Positions 16,101 to 23,716 of a DNA stretch of 39,368 nt are shown here, piece by piece. Where the stretch lies: assembly GCA_023264975.1 (NCBI GenBank), contig JAHFUS010000039.1, positions 1-39,368 on the forward strand, read 5' to 3'. Below the pieces are notes generated by a model that searched no databases, was not told the origin of the DNA, and saw only the letters and a program-made list of their open reading frames with translations. The translations under genes and the position numbers were made by a program. The stretch comes from Actinomycetes bacterium. Its GTDB lineage: Bacteria; Actinomycetota; Acidimicrobiia; Acidimicrobiales; GCA-2861595. The stretch's first letter is position 1; every line of letters begins with the position of its first letter.

Positions 16101-17554
16101 ACCGCTACGCCGACGTGTCGGTGAAGCTGGTGGCGGGCGACGGCGTCGGCACCATCGCGGCGGGCGTGGTGAAGGCCCTGGCCGACGTGGTGCACATCTC
16201 GGGCGCCAACGGCGGCACGGGCGCCTCGCCCCTGTCGTCCATCAAGCACGCCGGCATGCCGTGGGAGCTCGGGCTGGCCGACACCCAGGCCGCCCTCATC
16301 GAGAACGGCCTGCGCGACCGGGCCCGCCTGCGGGTCGACGGCGGGTTCATGACCGGCCGCGACGTGATGATGGCGGCCCTGCTCGGCGCCGACGAGTTCT
16401 CGTTCGGCACCGCGGCCATGATCGCCGAGGGCTGCATCATGCTGCGGGCCTGCCACCGCGACACCTGCTCCACCGGCATCGCCACCCAGCGCCCCAACCT
16501 GCGGGCCAAGTTCGCCGGCACCCCCGAGGGCGTGGCCGCCTACTTCATGTTCGTGGCCGACGAGGTCCGCCGCCTGCTGGCCGGTCTCGGCTTCCGCACC
16601 CTCGAGGACGCCATCGGCCGGGTGGAGTACCTGCGCCAGCGCCGCTCAGGCGACGAGCGGGCCGACACCATCGACCTCACCCCCCTCATCACCGCCCCCG
16701 CCGACCGCTCGGCCCCCCGCCGGTTCGTCGCCGGGGTGCCACTCCAGCGGCCCCGCTCGGTGCTGGGCGACCAACTCGAGGCCGACGCCTTCCGGGCCAT
16801 CTGGGACGCCGATGAGATCGACCTCACCTACGAGATCACCAACCGCGACCGCACCGTGGGCGCCGCCCTGGGTGGGGCCATCGCGCTCGAATGGGGAGGG
16901 CGGCCCCCGAGCGGCACCGCCCTCGTCCACCTCACCGGTTCGGCCGGCCAGAGCCTGGGCGCCTTCCTCACCGCCGGCATCGAGATCGACCTCGCGGGCG
17001 AGGCCAACGACTACGTGGGCAAGGCCATGGGTGGCGGCCGCATCGTCATCCGCCCGCCGGCCAACGACGCCGGCGAGCCGGTGCTGGCCGGCAACACCTG
17101 CCTCTACGGCGCCACCGGCGGCGACGTCTTCATCGCCGGCTCGGCGGGAGAGCGCTTCGGCGTGCGCAACTCCGGCGCCAACGCGGTGGTCGAGGGCGTG
17201 GGCGACCACGCCTGCGAGTACATGACCGGCGGCACCGTGGTGATCCTCGGCCCCGTGGGGTACAACGTCGGCGCCGGCATGACCGGCGGCGAGGCCTTCA
17301 TCTGGGACCCGGGCGCCCGCCTCACCACCCGGCTCAACTCGGCGCTGGTGACCGCCGCCCGGCCCGACGCCGAGGAGGTCGAAGAGCTGCGCTGGCTGGT
17401 GGAGCGCCACTTCGAGCTCACCGGCTCGCCCCGCGCCGAGGCCCTGCTGAAGGACTGGCACACCACCCTCGAGCAGATGTGGCACGTCGCCCCCGTCGGC
17501 CGGGTCCCCCGCATGGAGGCCCAGGGCGAGGGCCGAGTGGGGACGAGCGCATGA
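13127..17554 (+). CDS. gltB: Glutamate synthase large subunit
   Basis: A 1475-residue glutamate synthase alpha subunit, the expected full length. MRPERDACGIGF places the Ntn-amidotransferase nucleophile at Cys8, exposed after removal of a short propeptide. FHQRFSTNTLPTW and LCHNGEINAIAGN are glutaminase-domain motifs. The FMN/synthase domain (about 790-1180) has GGRSNCGEGGE, and the 3Fe-4S ligands lie in ACHRDTCSTGIATQRP. A C-terminal GXGXG beta-helix spans about 1250-1430. It transfers the amide nitrogen of glutamine to 2-oxoglutarate. ATG 13127 is preferred over TTG 13121 because AGAGG precedes it. No gltD follows; the next gene is aconitase, so the small subunit must be encoded elsewhere. 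Confidence 0.97.
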   Translation: MRPERDACGIGFTADMHGRSSRAIVEAALSGLACVIHRGAVAADLRTSDGSGLLVPIPPAIFGDGHGLAVLFVRGDDPRAAVQAAADAESIDVVDWRTPPTDPDQLGPVARSSQPVMLQAVLSFRSTTTNGTNGNAGRNREAAAYRMRRRIEATTTGTYVASCSFRTVAYKGLVAADLLGRFYLDLADPAFEAPFAVFHQRFSTNTLPTWERAQPFRSLCHNGEINAIAGNVNRMRARSVLGTEAAGLGPEELFRPVLSPDDSDSGQLDSAVELLVRGGRDIRHAMSMLVPEAWEGARDLDPEVRGFFRYHASLVEPWDGPAGLIFTDGLGVGAALDRNGLRPLRYAICDDGLVVCCSEAGAVDLSGHERVRRGRLGPGQMLFVDPSRGVLLDRECKERLAAGAPYARWASDGLRKVDLGRPVAEPPEAAELTLRHLAHGYTTEELRMVLKPMATEAKEPTFSMGDDSPLPHLAGRPRPIHHYLRQRFAQVTNPPIDHLRERLVMSLRTLLGARRPLLTEQAGAARLLELDSFFLYPSTVDKLAAPDQADFASARLDATFAVAAGPAGLRQGVEDICGQATELIKAGTELLIIDNGAVTASRAPLPSLMVTGALHQRLIVSGLRSAASLVVVADDARDVHYLATLLGYGADAICPRLALLTVAAEADTSEESDLHSSEAQERFHAASEDGVLKIMSKMGICTVDSYRGAQIFETVGLGPDVVDVCFTGTPSTCGGIGWDALGADVLSLHAATPWPPDGGSARLPNPGYYRSLKKGGEYHVHNADVVTALNNMNAAHLLQKALKAERDDLYEQFTALVHDRPVTELRDLLELVPSVNPVPLEEVEPATAIATRFSTGAMSHGSLSAEAHETLAEAMNLIGGRSNCGEGGEAQFRFRTRGQAKGDKNSKIKQIASGRFGVTPEYCAYADELQIKIAQGSKPGEGGQLPGHKVSEEIANLRHTQPGVTLISPPPHHDIYSIEDLAQLIFDLKQVNRYADVSVKLVAGDGVGTIAAGVVKALADVVHISGANGGTGASPLSSIKHAGMPWELGLADTQAALIENGLRDRARLRVDGGFMTGRDVMMAALLGADEFSFGTAAMIAEGCIMLRACHRDTCSTGIATQRPNLRAKFAGTPEGVAAYFMFVADEVRRLLAGLGFRTLEDAIGRVEYLRQRRSGDERADTIDLTPLITAPADRSAPRRFVAGVPLQRPRSVLGDQLEADAFRAIWDADEIDLTYEITNRDRTVGAALGGAIALEWGGRPPSGTALVHLTGSAGQSLGAFLTAGIEIDLAGEANDYVGKAMGGGRIVIRPPANDAGEPVLAGNTCLYGATGGDVFIAGSAGERFGVRNSGANAVVEGVGDHACEYMTGGTVVILGPVGYNVGAGMTGGEAFIWDPGARLTTRLNSALVTAARPDAEEVEELRWLVERHFELTGSPRAEALLKDWHTTLEQMWHVAPVGRVPRMEAQGEGRVGTSA

Positions 17555-17577
17555 CCGCCGCCCGAATCCATCATTCC

Positions 17578-17616
17578 CGAGTAAATAGGGTGTCAAAACG
17601 ACACCCTATTTACTCG
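17578..17616. repeat. 39-nt palindromic repeat, copy B
   Basis: Identical over 39 nt to the hairpin at 11976-12014 (CGAGTAAATAGGGTGTC, loop AAAAC, reverse complement). The outer flanks are swapped: ATTCCCGAG is on the left and CTCGAAAGCGGG on the right, the reverse of copy A. It fills the gap between the gltB stop and the aconitase GTG. Confidence 0.9.
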
Positions 17617-17630
17617 AAAGCGGGCGCTTT

Positions 17631-19886
17631 GTGATCGGGCCGGGGACGCCGGTCGAGCTGGTCGACGGGGTGTACGCGCGGCTGGCTGAGCGGGTGGGGG
17701 CGGCGCGTGAGGCGGTGGGCCGGCCTCTGACGCTGGCCGAGAAGATCCTGTTCAACCACCGCCTCGACCCGGCCGCGCCGGTACCCGTGCGGGGGCGCAC
17801 CGAGTCGGAGCTGTGCCCTGACCGGGTGGCCATGCAGGACGCCACCGCCCAGATGGCGCTGCTCCAGTTCGTGACCGCCGGCCTCCCGTCGGTGCACGTG
17901 CCCACCACCGTCCATTGCGACCATCTGATCCAGGCCCGCGTCGACGGGCCCACCGACCTGCTTGCCGCCGAGCACCTCAACGCCGAGGTCTACGACTTCC
18001 TGCGCACGGCGTCGGCCAAGTTCGGCATCGGCTTCTGGCGGCCCGGCTCGGGCATCATCCACCAGGTCGTGCTGGAGCAGTACGCCTTCCCGGGCGGGAT
18101 GATGATCGGCACCGACTCGCACACGCCCAACGCCGGCGGGCTCGCCATGGTGGCCATCGGGGTCGGTGGCGCTGACGCGGTCGACGTGATGGTGGGCATG
18201 CCGTTCGGGCTGCGGTGGCCCAAGCTGGTCGGTGTCCACCTCACCGGCAACCTGAGCGGGTGGACGTCGCCCAAGGACGTCATCTTGAAGGTGGCCGACA
18301 TCCTCACCGTGCGGGGCGGCACCGGCGCCATCGTCGAGTACTTCGGCCCCGGGGCGGAGTCCATCAGCGCCACCGGCAAGGCCACCATCTGCAACATGGG
18401 CGCCGAGATCGGCGCCACCACCTCGCTGTTCGCCTTCGACGAGCATGTGGCCGCCTACCTGCGGGCCACCGGCCGGGAGGAGATCGCCGACCGGGCCGCC
18501 GCCCACGAGGAGCACCTGCGGGCCGACCGCGAGGTGGCCGGCGACCCTGGCCCCTTCTTCGACCGGGTGGTGGAGATCGACCTCGACACCCTCGAACCCC
18601 ACCTCAACGGTCCCCACACGCCGGACCTGGCCCACCCCGTCTCCCGCATCGGCGCCGACGCGGTGGCCGCCGGCTGGCCGCTCGAGATCAGCTCCTCGCT
18701 CATCGGCTCGTGCACCAACTCGTCCTACGAGGACATCACCCGAGCCGCCCACGTTGCCCGCCAGGCCACGGCCAGGGGGCTGAGGGTGAAGACCCCGCTC
18801 CTGGTGACGCCCGGCTCCGAGCGGGTGCGGGCCACCATCGAACGCGACGGCCTGCTGGCCGACCTGGAGGCGGTGGGCGGCACGGTGCTGGCCAACGCCT
18901 GTGGGCCCTGCATCGGCCAGTGGAAGCGCGACGACGTGGTCGAGGGCCAGGTCAACGTGATCGTCAACTCGTACAACCGCAACTTCCCGAAACGCAACGA
19001 CGGCATGGCCTCCACGCTGGCGTTCGTGACGTCGCCGGAGACGGTGATGGCCTACGCGCTGGCCGGCACGCTCGACTTCAACCCCCTCACCGACTCGATC
19101 GACGGCGTGAAGCTCGAGCCGCCGGTGGGTGACCGGCTGCCCGAGAAGGGCTTCGAGCCGGGCGACGACGGCTTCGTGGCCCCTCCGGCCGACACCACAA
19201 CGGTCGAGGTCGTGGTGCGGCCTGACAGCGATCGGCTGCAACTGCTCGAGCCGTTCCCGGCGTGGGACGGCCTCGACTTTGTCAACCTACCCGTCCTGCT
19301 CAAGGCCAAGGGCAAGTGCACCACCGACCACATCTCGGCCGCCGGCCCGTGGCTGCGCTACCGGGGCCACCTCGACAACATCAGCCGCAACCTGTTCCTC
19401 GGGGCCGTCAACGCCTTCACGGGCGGGGCCGGCACCGGGCGGTGCCCCGTGCACGCCAAGAGCGAGCCGTTCCCCGACGCCGCCCGCCACTGCAAGGAAG
19501 CGGGCGTGTCGTGGATCGCCATCGGCGACGATAACTACGGCGAAGGCTCGTCGCGCGAGCACGCCGCCATGGAGCCCCGGTTCCTCGGCGCCAAGGCGAT
19601 CCTCGTGCGCTCGTTCGCCCGCATCCACGAGACCAACCTCAAGAAGCAGGGCGTCCTCCCCCTCACCTTCGCCGACCCCGCCACCTACGACCTCGTCGAG
19701 GAGACGGACACCATCTCCGTGCTCGGCCTCGCCACGCTGGAGCCCGACAGGCCGGTGCAGTGCCGAATCACCAAGGCCGGAAGCTCGACGGTGCACTTCG
19801 AGGCGCTGCACACCATGTCCCCCGAGCACATCGACTGGTTCCGCTCCGGCGGCGCCCTCAGCCTCATCCGCTCCCGCGCCCGCTGA
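17631..19886 (+). CDS. Aconitate hydratase, mitochondrial type
   Basis: A 751-residue aconitase catalysing citrate/isocitrate interconversion in the TCA cycle. The 4Fe-4S ligands are in SCTNSSYED and ANACGPCIGQW. TDSHTPNAGG is a conserved active-site segment, GKCTTDHISAAGPW opens the swivel domain, and DDNYGEGSSREHAAMEPR carries the substrate-binding serine and arginine. The length and the GHLDNISRN / KKQGVLPLTF motifs fit the ~750-residue mitochondrial-type group rather than the ~890-residue AcnA common in Actinobacteria. The GTG at 17631 follows hairpin copy B by 14 nt. A CCCCCG/CGGGGG hairpin follows the stop. Confidence 0.95.
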   Translation: MIGPGTPVELVDGVYARLAERVGAAREAVGRPLTLAEKILFNHRLDPAAPVPVRGRTESELCPDRVAMQDATAQMALLQFVTAGLPSVHVPTTVHCDHLIQARVDGPTDLLAAEHLNAEVYDFLRTASAKFGIGFWRPGSGIIHQVVLEQYAFPGGMMIGTDSHTPNAGGLAMVAIGVGGADAVDVMVGMPFGLRWPKLVGVHLTGNLSGWTSPKDVILKVADILTVRGGTGAIVEYFGPGAESISATGKATICNMGAEIGATTSLFAFDEHVAAYLRATGREEIADRAAAHEEHLRADREVAGDPGPFFDRVVEIDLDTLEPHLNGPHTPDLAHPVSRIGADAVAAGWPLEISSSLIGSCTNSSYEDITRAAHVARQATARGLRVKTPLLVTPGSERVRATIERDGLLADLEAVGGTVLANACGPCIGQWKRDDVVEGQVNVIVNSYNRNFPKRNDGMASTLAFVTSPETVMAYALAGTLDFNPLTDSIDGVKLEPPVGDRLPEKGFEPGDDGFVAPPADTTTVEVVVRPDSDRLQLLEPFPAWDGLDFVNLPVLLKAKGKCTTDHISAAGPWLRYRGHLDNISRNLFLGAVNAFTGGAGTGRCPVHAKSEPFPDAARHCKEAGVSWIAIGDDNYGEGSSREHAAMEPRFLGAKAILVRSFARIHETNLKKQGVLPLTFADPATYDLVEETDTISVLGLATLEPDRPVQCRITKAGSSTVHFEALHTMSPEHIDWFRSGGALSLIRSRAR

Positions 19887-19941
19887 CGCCAGGACGTAAC
19901 CCTCCAGCGTCATACCTCATACCGTCCCACTCTCGCCTCTT

Positions 19942-19959
19942 CCCCCGCCCGAACGGGGG
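19942..19959 (+). terminator. GC hairpin after aconitase
   Basis: CCCCCG and CGGGGG form a 6-bp stem with a 6-nt loop, 56 nt after the aconitase stop. It is short and lacks a T tract, so it is a moderate candidate. Confidence 0.4.
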
Positions 19960-19990
19960 GCCGAGGGTGGTGATCGTGAGAAATCAAGTC

Positions 19991-20018
19991 TTGTATTCGG
20001 ACTTCGGTTTGCCATACT
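19991..20018 (+). promoter_or_regulatory. Putative sigma-70 promoter of the repeat-protein gene
   Basis: TTGTAT (19991-19996) and CATACT (20013-20018) are separated by 16 nt in a notably AT-richer stretch of an otherwise GC-rich intergenic region. This fits a housekeeping-type promoter with a transcription start near 20026, ahead of the ATG at 20049. Confidence 0.5.
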
Positions 20019-20048
20019 TCCGCCGAACGATCCTGCCGGCGGACTGAG

Positions 20049-21533
20049 ATGGGCACCGGGGGGGTGCGGCACTCGGTACGTCACGCGTACCCAATGCCTC
20101 GTCGAACCCTCGCGCGCCGCTCGCTCCTCGCCGCCCTTCTGGCCGTCCTCCTGGGCGCCGGAGCGATCCCGGCCCTCGACCGGGTGCAAGGCGACGTGGT
20201 CTCGGCCGCCGCCGAGGAGGGCGAAGCGCCCCTGCGCCCGGGGCCGGCCTACTGGATGGCCGGCACGGATGGTGGCGTGTTCGCCTACGGGCGGGCCGCC
20301 TTCGCCGGCAGCACCAGTGGCGCCTCCCTGCGAAGCACGGTGGCCGGCATCGCCAACACCCCGACCGGACAGGGCTACTGGCTGGCGGCCAAAGACGGCG
20401 GGGTGTTCGCCTTCGGCGACGCACCGTTCCTGGGCGGCGTCGCCGACCTCCCCCTGAACAACCCCGTCGTCGACATCACCGCCACACCGTCCGGCCGGGG
20501 TTACTGGCTGGCCGGCGCCGACGGTGGTGTGTTCGCCTTCGGTGACGCGGCGTGGCTGGGCGGCATCGCCGGCGCGTCGCTCAACTCCCCCGTCACCGCC
20601 GTCGTGGCCACGCCCTCGGGCAAGGGCTACTGGCTGGCCGCCCGCGACGGCGGCGTGTTCGCCTTCGGTGACGCGGCGTGGCTGGGCGGCGCAGTCGACA
20701 TCGAGCTCACCAGGCCGGTGGTCGACATGGCGCCCACGCCGTCCGGCGACGGGTACTGGCTGGTGGCCGGCGACGGCGGGGTGTTCGCCTTCGGCGACGC
20801 CGGGTTCTCCGGGTCCGCCCTCGGGATGGCGGCCAGCGGGTCGGTGGTGGGCATCGCCGCCACCCCCAGGGGCCGCGGCTACTGGTTGGCCTCCCGCGAC
20901 GGCGGGGTGTTCGCCTTCGGCGACGCCGGCTTCTACGGGTCGACGGCCGACAACCACCTGGGCCACTCCATCGTGGGCATCGCCTCCGGGGTCGGGTCAG
21001 CGGTCCCCGAAGCGGGCGCCGGCCGCCTCATGAGCACGTTCGGATGGGACATCTCGTGGCCCCAGTGCGACAAGCCGCTTCCCGGTGGTCGCCACGGCTA
21101 CGCCGTCATCGGCGTCACCGACGGCCACCTCTGGGACATAAACCCGTGCCTGGCCGCCCAGCACCGCTGGTCGACGCGGGGCGGCGCCCTGGGCGGTCTC
21201 TACGTCAACGTCAACTGGCCGTCGGTGGCGCTCGAGCCGGGCGTCGCCGCTCAGATGGCCGACCGGTGCGCTATCGACGACAAGGCCTGCCAGATGTACC
21301 AGTGGGGCTATCGAGGCGTCCTACACGCCGTCGGGCAGGCGACGGCGCAGCACGTGTCGGCGCCCCTGTGGTGGCTCGACGTCGAGACGGCCAACCGGTG
21401 GTCGGGTGACAAGGCCCTGAACACCCGCGTCGTCCAGGGCGCGATCGACGCCCTGGAGGAGCGGGAGATCAAGGTCGGGATCTACTCCACCTGGTACCAG
21501 TGGGGCGTCATCGTGGGCGACTTCGCCCCGGGT
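20049..21533 (+). CDS. Secreted GYWLA/DGGVFAFGD repeat protein with truncated lysozyme-like domain
   Basis: An N-terminal signal (RRTLARRSLLAALLAVLLGA, with a possible twin-arginine RRSLL) is followed by six 42-residue repeats (about residues 69-315) of the form WLAx.DGGVFAFGDAxFxGG. This is a family frequent in Acidimicrobiia exoproteins and probably a beta-propeller. Next comes a glycoside-hydrolase-25-like/DUF1906-type domain (STFGWDISWPQCDKPLPGG, then WWLDVETANRW). Coding similarity stops at GDFAPG (residue 495, nt 21533). The frame stays open to 22133 only by running antisense through the YceI gene, with no family resemblance. The missing final ~60-70 residues suggest a frameshift or deletion. 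ATG 20049 has GGCGGA upstream; ATG 20094 is an alternative. Confidence 0.7.
20253..21008 (+). repeat. Six in-frame 126-nt tandem repeats
   Basis: The tryptophan codon opening each unit recurs every 126 nt (20253, 20379, and so on to 20883), giving six 42-residue units. The best conserved DNA codes for DGGVFAFGDA. Units diverge between these cores, so this is an old protein repeat rather than a recent satellite. The last unit is incomplete, blending into the following domain near 20990. Confidence 0.85.
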
Positions 21534-21674
21534 CTACGCCGCCCCCCGTCCCCCAGCTGCCGCCCCTCCCCGAGCCGGTGCTGCGGGCGGCGGGCGCACG
21601 GCGCCCCATCTGAGGAGGGCGCGAAGCGGGGGCCACTCACCCGCGGGCGGCCGCCCCCGATCGGTGCAGTCGGA

Positions 21675-22232
21675 CTAGGCCGACGGGAGCGTGAGCTCGA
21701 TGGCGAGGTCGACGCCGTCCTTGATCTTGAGGGCGCCCAGCTTGGAGTAGGGCTTCACGCCGAAGTCGGAGTGGTTGAGGGCCGTCCTGCCCGAGAGCTT
21801 GACGTCGCCGCCGGTGTCATGGACGCTCACATCGAGGGTCACGGGGCTGGTCTGGCCGCTGATCGTGAGGTTGCCGGTGAGCTTCAGGTTGGGGGCGGCG
21901 CCCGAGACGCCGGTGGACTTGAAGGTGATCGCCGGGTGCTTCGACGTATTGAGCGTCTTGTCGGAGTTGGAGGCGATGTCGCCGCGGTCCTTGTCGCTGA
22001 GCGCCTTCACGCCACCGGTGGCCTGCAGGATCTCCAGCGACCGGGGGTCGACACTGACCTCGACGGAGGTGGCTGCGGGGTTGGCGGCGTCGATGTTCAC
22101 CGTGCCGTTCCACTTGGTGGCCTCGAGCACTAGGTCGTGGCCCATCTTGGCGCCCATTCCTCCGACATAGGTGTTGACAGTCAACTTCCCGTTCTCGGGA
22201 CCGATGCTATGGCTACCGCTCTTGATGGTCAT
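21675..22232 (-). CDS. YceI-family lipid-binding protein
   Basis: A 185-residue protein with the YceI lipocalin-like fold: the N-terminal strand GSHSIGPENGKLTVNTYVGG, then VEVSVDPRSLEI, FKSTGVSG, GNLTISGQTSPVTLDVS and the C-terminal SDFGVKPYSKLGALKIKDGV. YceI proteins bind isoprenoid or polyprenoid chains in a beta-barrel. No signal peptide is seen from the ATG at 22232, so this one is probably cytoplasmic. I chose that ATG because the family's first strand follows; an upstream start at 22319 adds unrelated residues. It is convergent with the truncated repeat protein, with no clear terminator between them. Confidence 0.9.
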   Translation of the reverse strand: MTIKSGSHSIGPENGKLTVNTYVGGMGAKMGHDLVLEATKWNGTVNIDAANPAATSVEVSVDPRSLEILQATGGVKALSDKDRGDIASNSDKTLNTSKHPAITFKSTGVSGAAPNLKLTGNLTISGQTSPVTLDVSVHDTGGDVKLSGRTALNHSDFGVKPYSKLGALKIKDGVDLAIELTLPSA

Positions 22233-22624
22233 GGCGGGTGATCCTACCGAAAGTGCCCGCCGCGGATCGAGTCGGGCGGGATGCCAGGCGTCACACACGC
22301 CGTCATCGAGCGTGCCCATGAGCGAGCAGGGCCGTCAAAACCGCCTTCGGGGGACCGCCGGTCGCCTCTCCGGTTGCTGCAAACCCAGCGAATCTGGCGA
22401 ACCTGAGTACTTCCCTGCGATCCGGCTGGCACTCCGGGGCTGTGGCTGGGATGCTGGAGATCCGAGTCGCCGGGCTCGGCAACTTGGCTTGGCCAGGGAG
22501 CAACTTGGCCTGACCAGGGAACAGACAAGCACCCTGGCGTGTTGCAACCTCCTCGGCCACCTGGCCGTGCAGGGAACTCGACCGAGCCGGCCGAGCGTTG
22601 AGAGCATCGACGAGAGACGAACCT
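22233..22624 (+). promoter_or_regulatory. 392-nt non-coding leader upstream of the sigma factor
   Basis: No convincing gene lies here. The right half holds a 21-nt tandem duplication (22480-22521) whose CCAGGG can pair with a downstream CCCTGG, and a GCAAC that can pair with GTTGC further on. Because the left pairing element is duplicated, two alternative hairpins are possible. The left half must hold the YceI promoter. I could not match a known riboswitch. A GAGAG ribosome-binding site precedes the sigma ATG. Confidence 0.45.
22480..22521 (+). repeat. 21-nt tandem repeat in the sigma-factor leader
   Basis: CAACTTGGCTTGGCCAGGGAG is followed directly by a copy differing at a few positions (CAACTTGGCCTGACCAGGGAA in pieces: CAACTTGGCC, TGACCAGGGA, A). 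The two copies abut exactly at 22500/22501, giving a duplicated 5' arm for the possible hairpin described for the leader. Confidence 0.75.
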
Positions 22625-23560
22625 ATGGCATCCCGCGAAGACCACGATTCCAGCGAAGACCTCCTTCACGTCTACCTGAACGAGATCGGCAGCCACGAGC
22701 TGCTGACCAAGGCCGACGAGCAACGCCTCGGCACGGCCATCGAGGCCGGGCGGGCAGCAGCCACCGAGCTGGCGGCCGCCGCGCCGCTCACCGCCCATCG
22801 CAAGCGCGAGCTGCGCAAGGCGGTGGCGGGTGGCCAGCGCGCGACCGAGCGGTTCATCCAGGCCAACCTGCGCCTCGTGGTGTCCATCGCCAAGCGCTAC
22901 CAGTCCTCGGGCCTGCCCCTCCTCGACCTGATCCAGGAGGGCAACTTCGGCCTGATCCACGCGGTGGAGAAGTTCGACCACAAGAAGGGCTTCAAGTTCT
23001 CCACCTACGCCACGTGGTGGATCCGCCAGGCCATCCAGCGGGGTGTGGCCAACACGGCCCGCACCATCCGCCTGCCCGTCCACGCCGGCGACACCATGGC
23101 GCGCGTCCTCAAGACGCAGACCCGCCTGCAGATGGAGCTGGCCCGCACCCCCACCATCGACGAGGTGGCGACCGAGTTGGGCGTGAGCCCGGCCAAGGTG
23201 ATCGAGGCGCTGCGCTTCCCGAGTGAGCTCCGTTCGCTGTTCGAGCCCCTGGGCGAGGACCGCGACGCCGAGTTGTGCGACGTGGTGCGCGATCCCGACG
23301 CCGCCTCGCCTGCCGACGAGGTCCTGGCCAGCGTCATGCCGGCCGAGATCAACCGGCTGCTGTCGATTCTCGACGAGCGCGAGCGCGAGATCCTGCGCCT
23401 GCGCTTCGGCTTCGACCGCAGCGGGCCGCAGAGCCTGGGTGAGGTGGCCGAGCGGCTGAACCTGAGCCGGGAGCGCATCCGCCAGATCGAGTCGCGGGCC
23501 ATGTCGAAGCTCCGCCACCCCTCGGTCGACACCGGGGCCCGCGAGCTGCTGACCGGCTGA
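22625..23560 (+). CDS. Primary-like (group 2) sigma-70 factor
   Basis: A 311-residue sigma factor with regions 1.2 ([20 protein letters not shown]), 2 ([54 protein letters not shown]), 3 ([19 protein letters not shown]) and 4 ([13 protein letters not shown]-like [16 protein letters not shown], then [20 protein letters not shown]). The RpoD box and the -10 and -35 recognition helices are complete, but the long N-terminal region 1.1 of the main sigma is absent. It is therefore probably an HrdB-related alternative of group 2 rather than the essential factor. ATG 22625 follows GAGAG. A strong hairpin terminator follows the stop. Confidence 0.93.
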   Translation: MASREDHDSSEDLLHVYLNEIGSHELLTKADEQRLGTAIEAGRAAATELAAAAPLTAHRKRELRKAVAGGQRATERFIQANLRLVVSIAKRYQSSGLPLLDLIQEGNFGLIHAVEKFDHKKGFKFSTYATWWIRQAIQRGVANTARTIRLPVHAGDTMARVLKTQTRLQMELARTPTIDEVATELGVSPAKVIEALRFPSELRSLFEPLGEDRDAELCDVVRDPDAASPADEVLASVMPAEINRLLSILDEREREILRLRFGFDRSGPQSLGEVAERLNLSRERIRQIESRAMSKLRHPSVDTGARELLTG

Positions 23561-23610
23561 CGCCGGTGTCGCCTCGGAACCGGAGGTTCCTTCGGCGAGC
23601 TTTTATGGTG

Positions 23611-23641
23611 CAAGGGTCGCCGGCAGAGCCGGCGACCCTTG
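23611..23641. terminator. Terminator hairpin between sigma factor and protease genes
   Basis: A perfect 14-bp stem (CAAGGGTCGCCGGC with its reverse complement) around a 3-nt AGA loop lies between two convergent genes. The following sequence is mildly T-rich (CTCGTTCTTCC). It probably acts in both directions. Confidence 0.8.
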
Positions 23642-23716
23642 CTCGTTCTTCCTTGTGCGCCAGCCGGGTGGGCCGCCTTCGGCGGCGGCGGCGGCCGGCG
23701 CCGTTGGCCCTCGGCC

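Noticed and set aside
20253-21008. Regular 126-nt periodicity considered as CRISPR or satellite
   Set aside because: The period is a multiple of three, in frame, and corresponds to 42-residue protein repeats with conserved DGGVFAFGD; no spacer/repeat structure.
21534-22133. Extension of the secreted repeat protein to the stop at 22133
   Set aside because: The extra ~200 codons lie antisense to an intact YceI gene and show no relation to the lysozyme-like family, so the open frame is treated as read-through after a disrupted end.
22260-22480. Left half of the sigma leader considered as a ydaO (c-di-AMP) or cobalamin riboswitch
   Set aside because: I could not place the conserved core motifs of either class; left as an unclassified leader.
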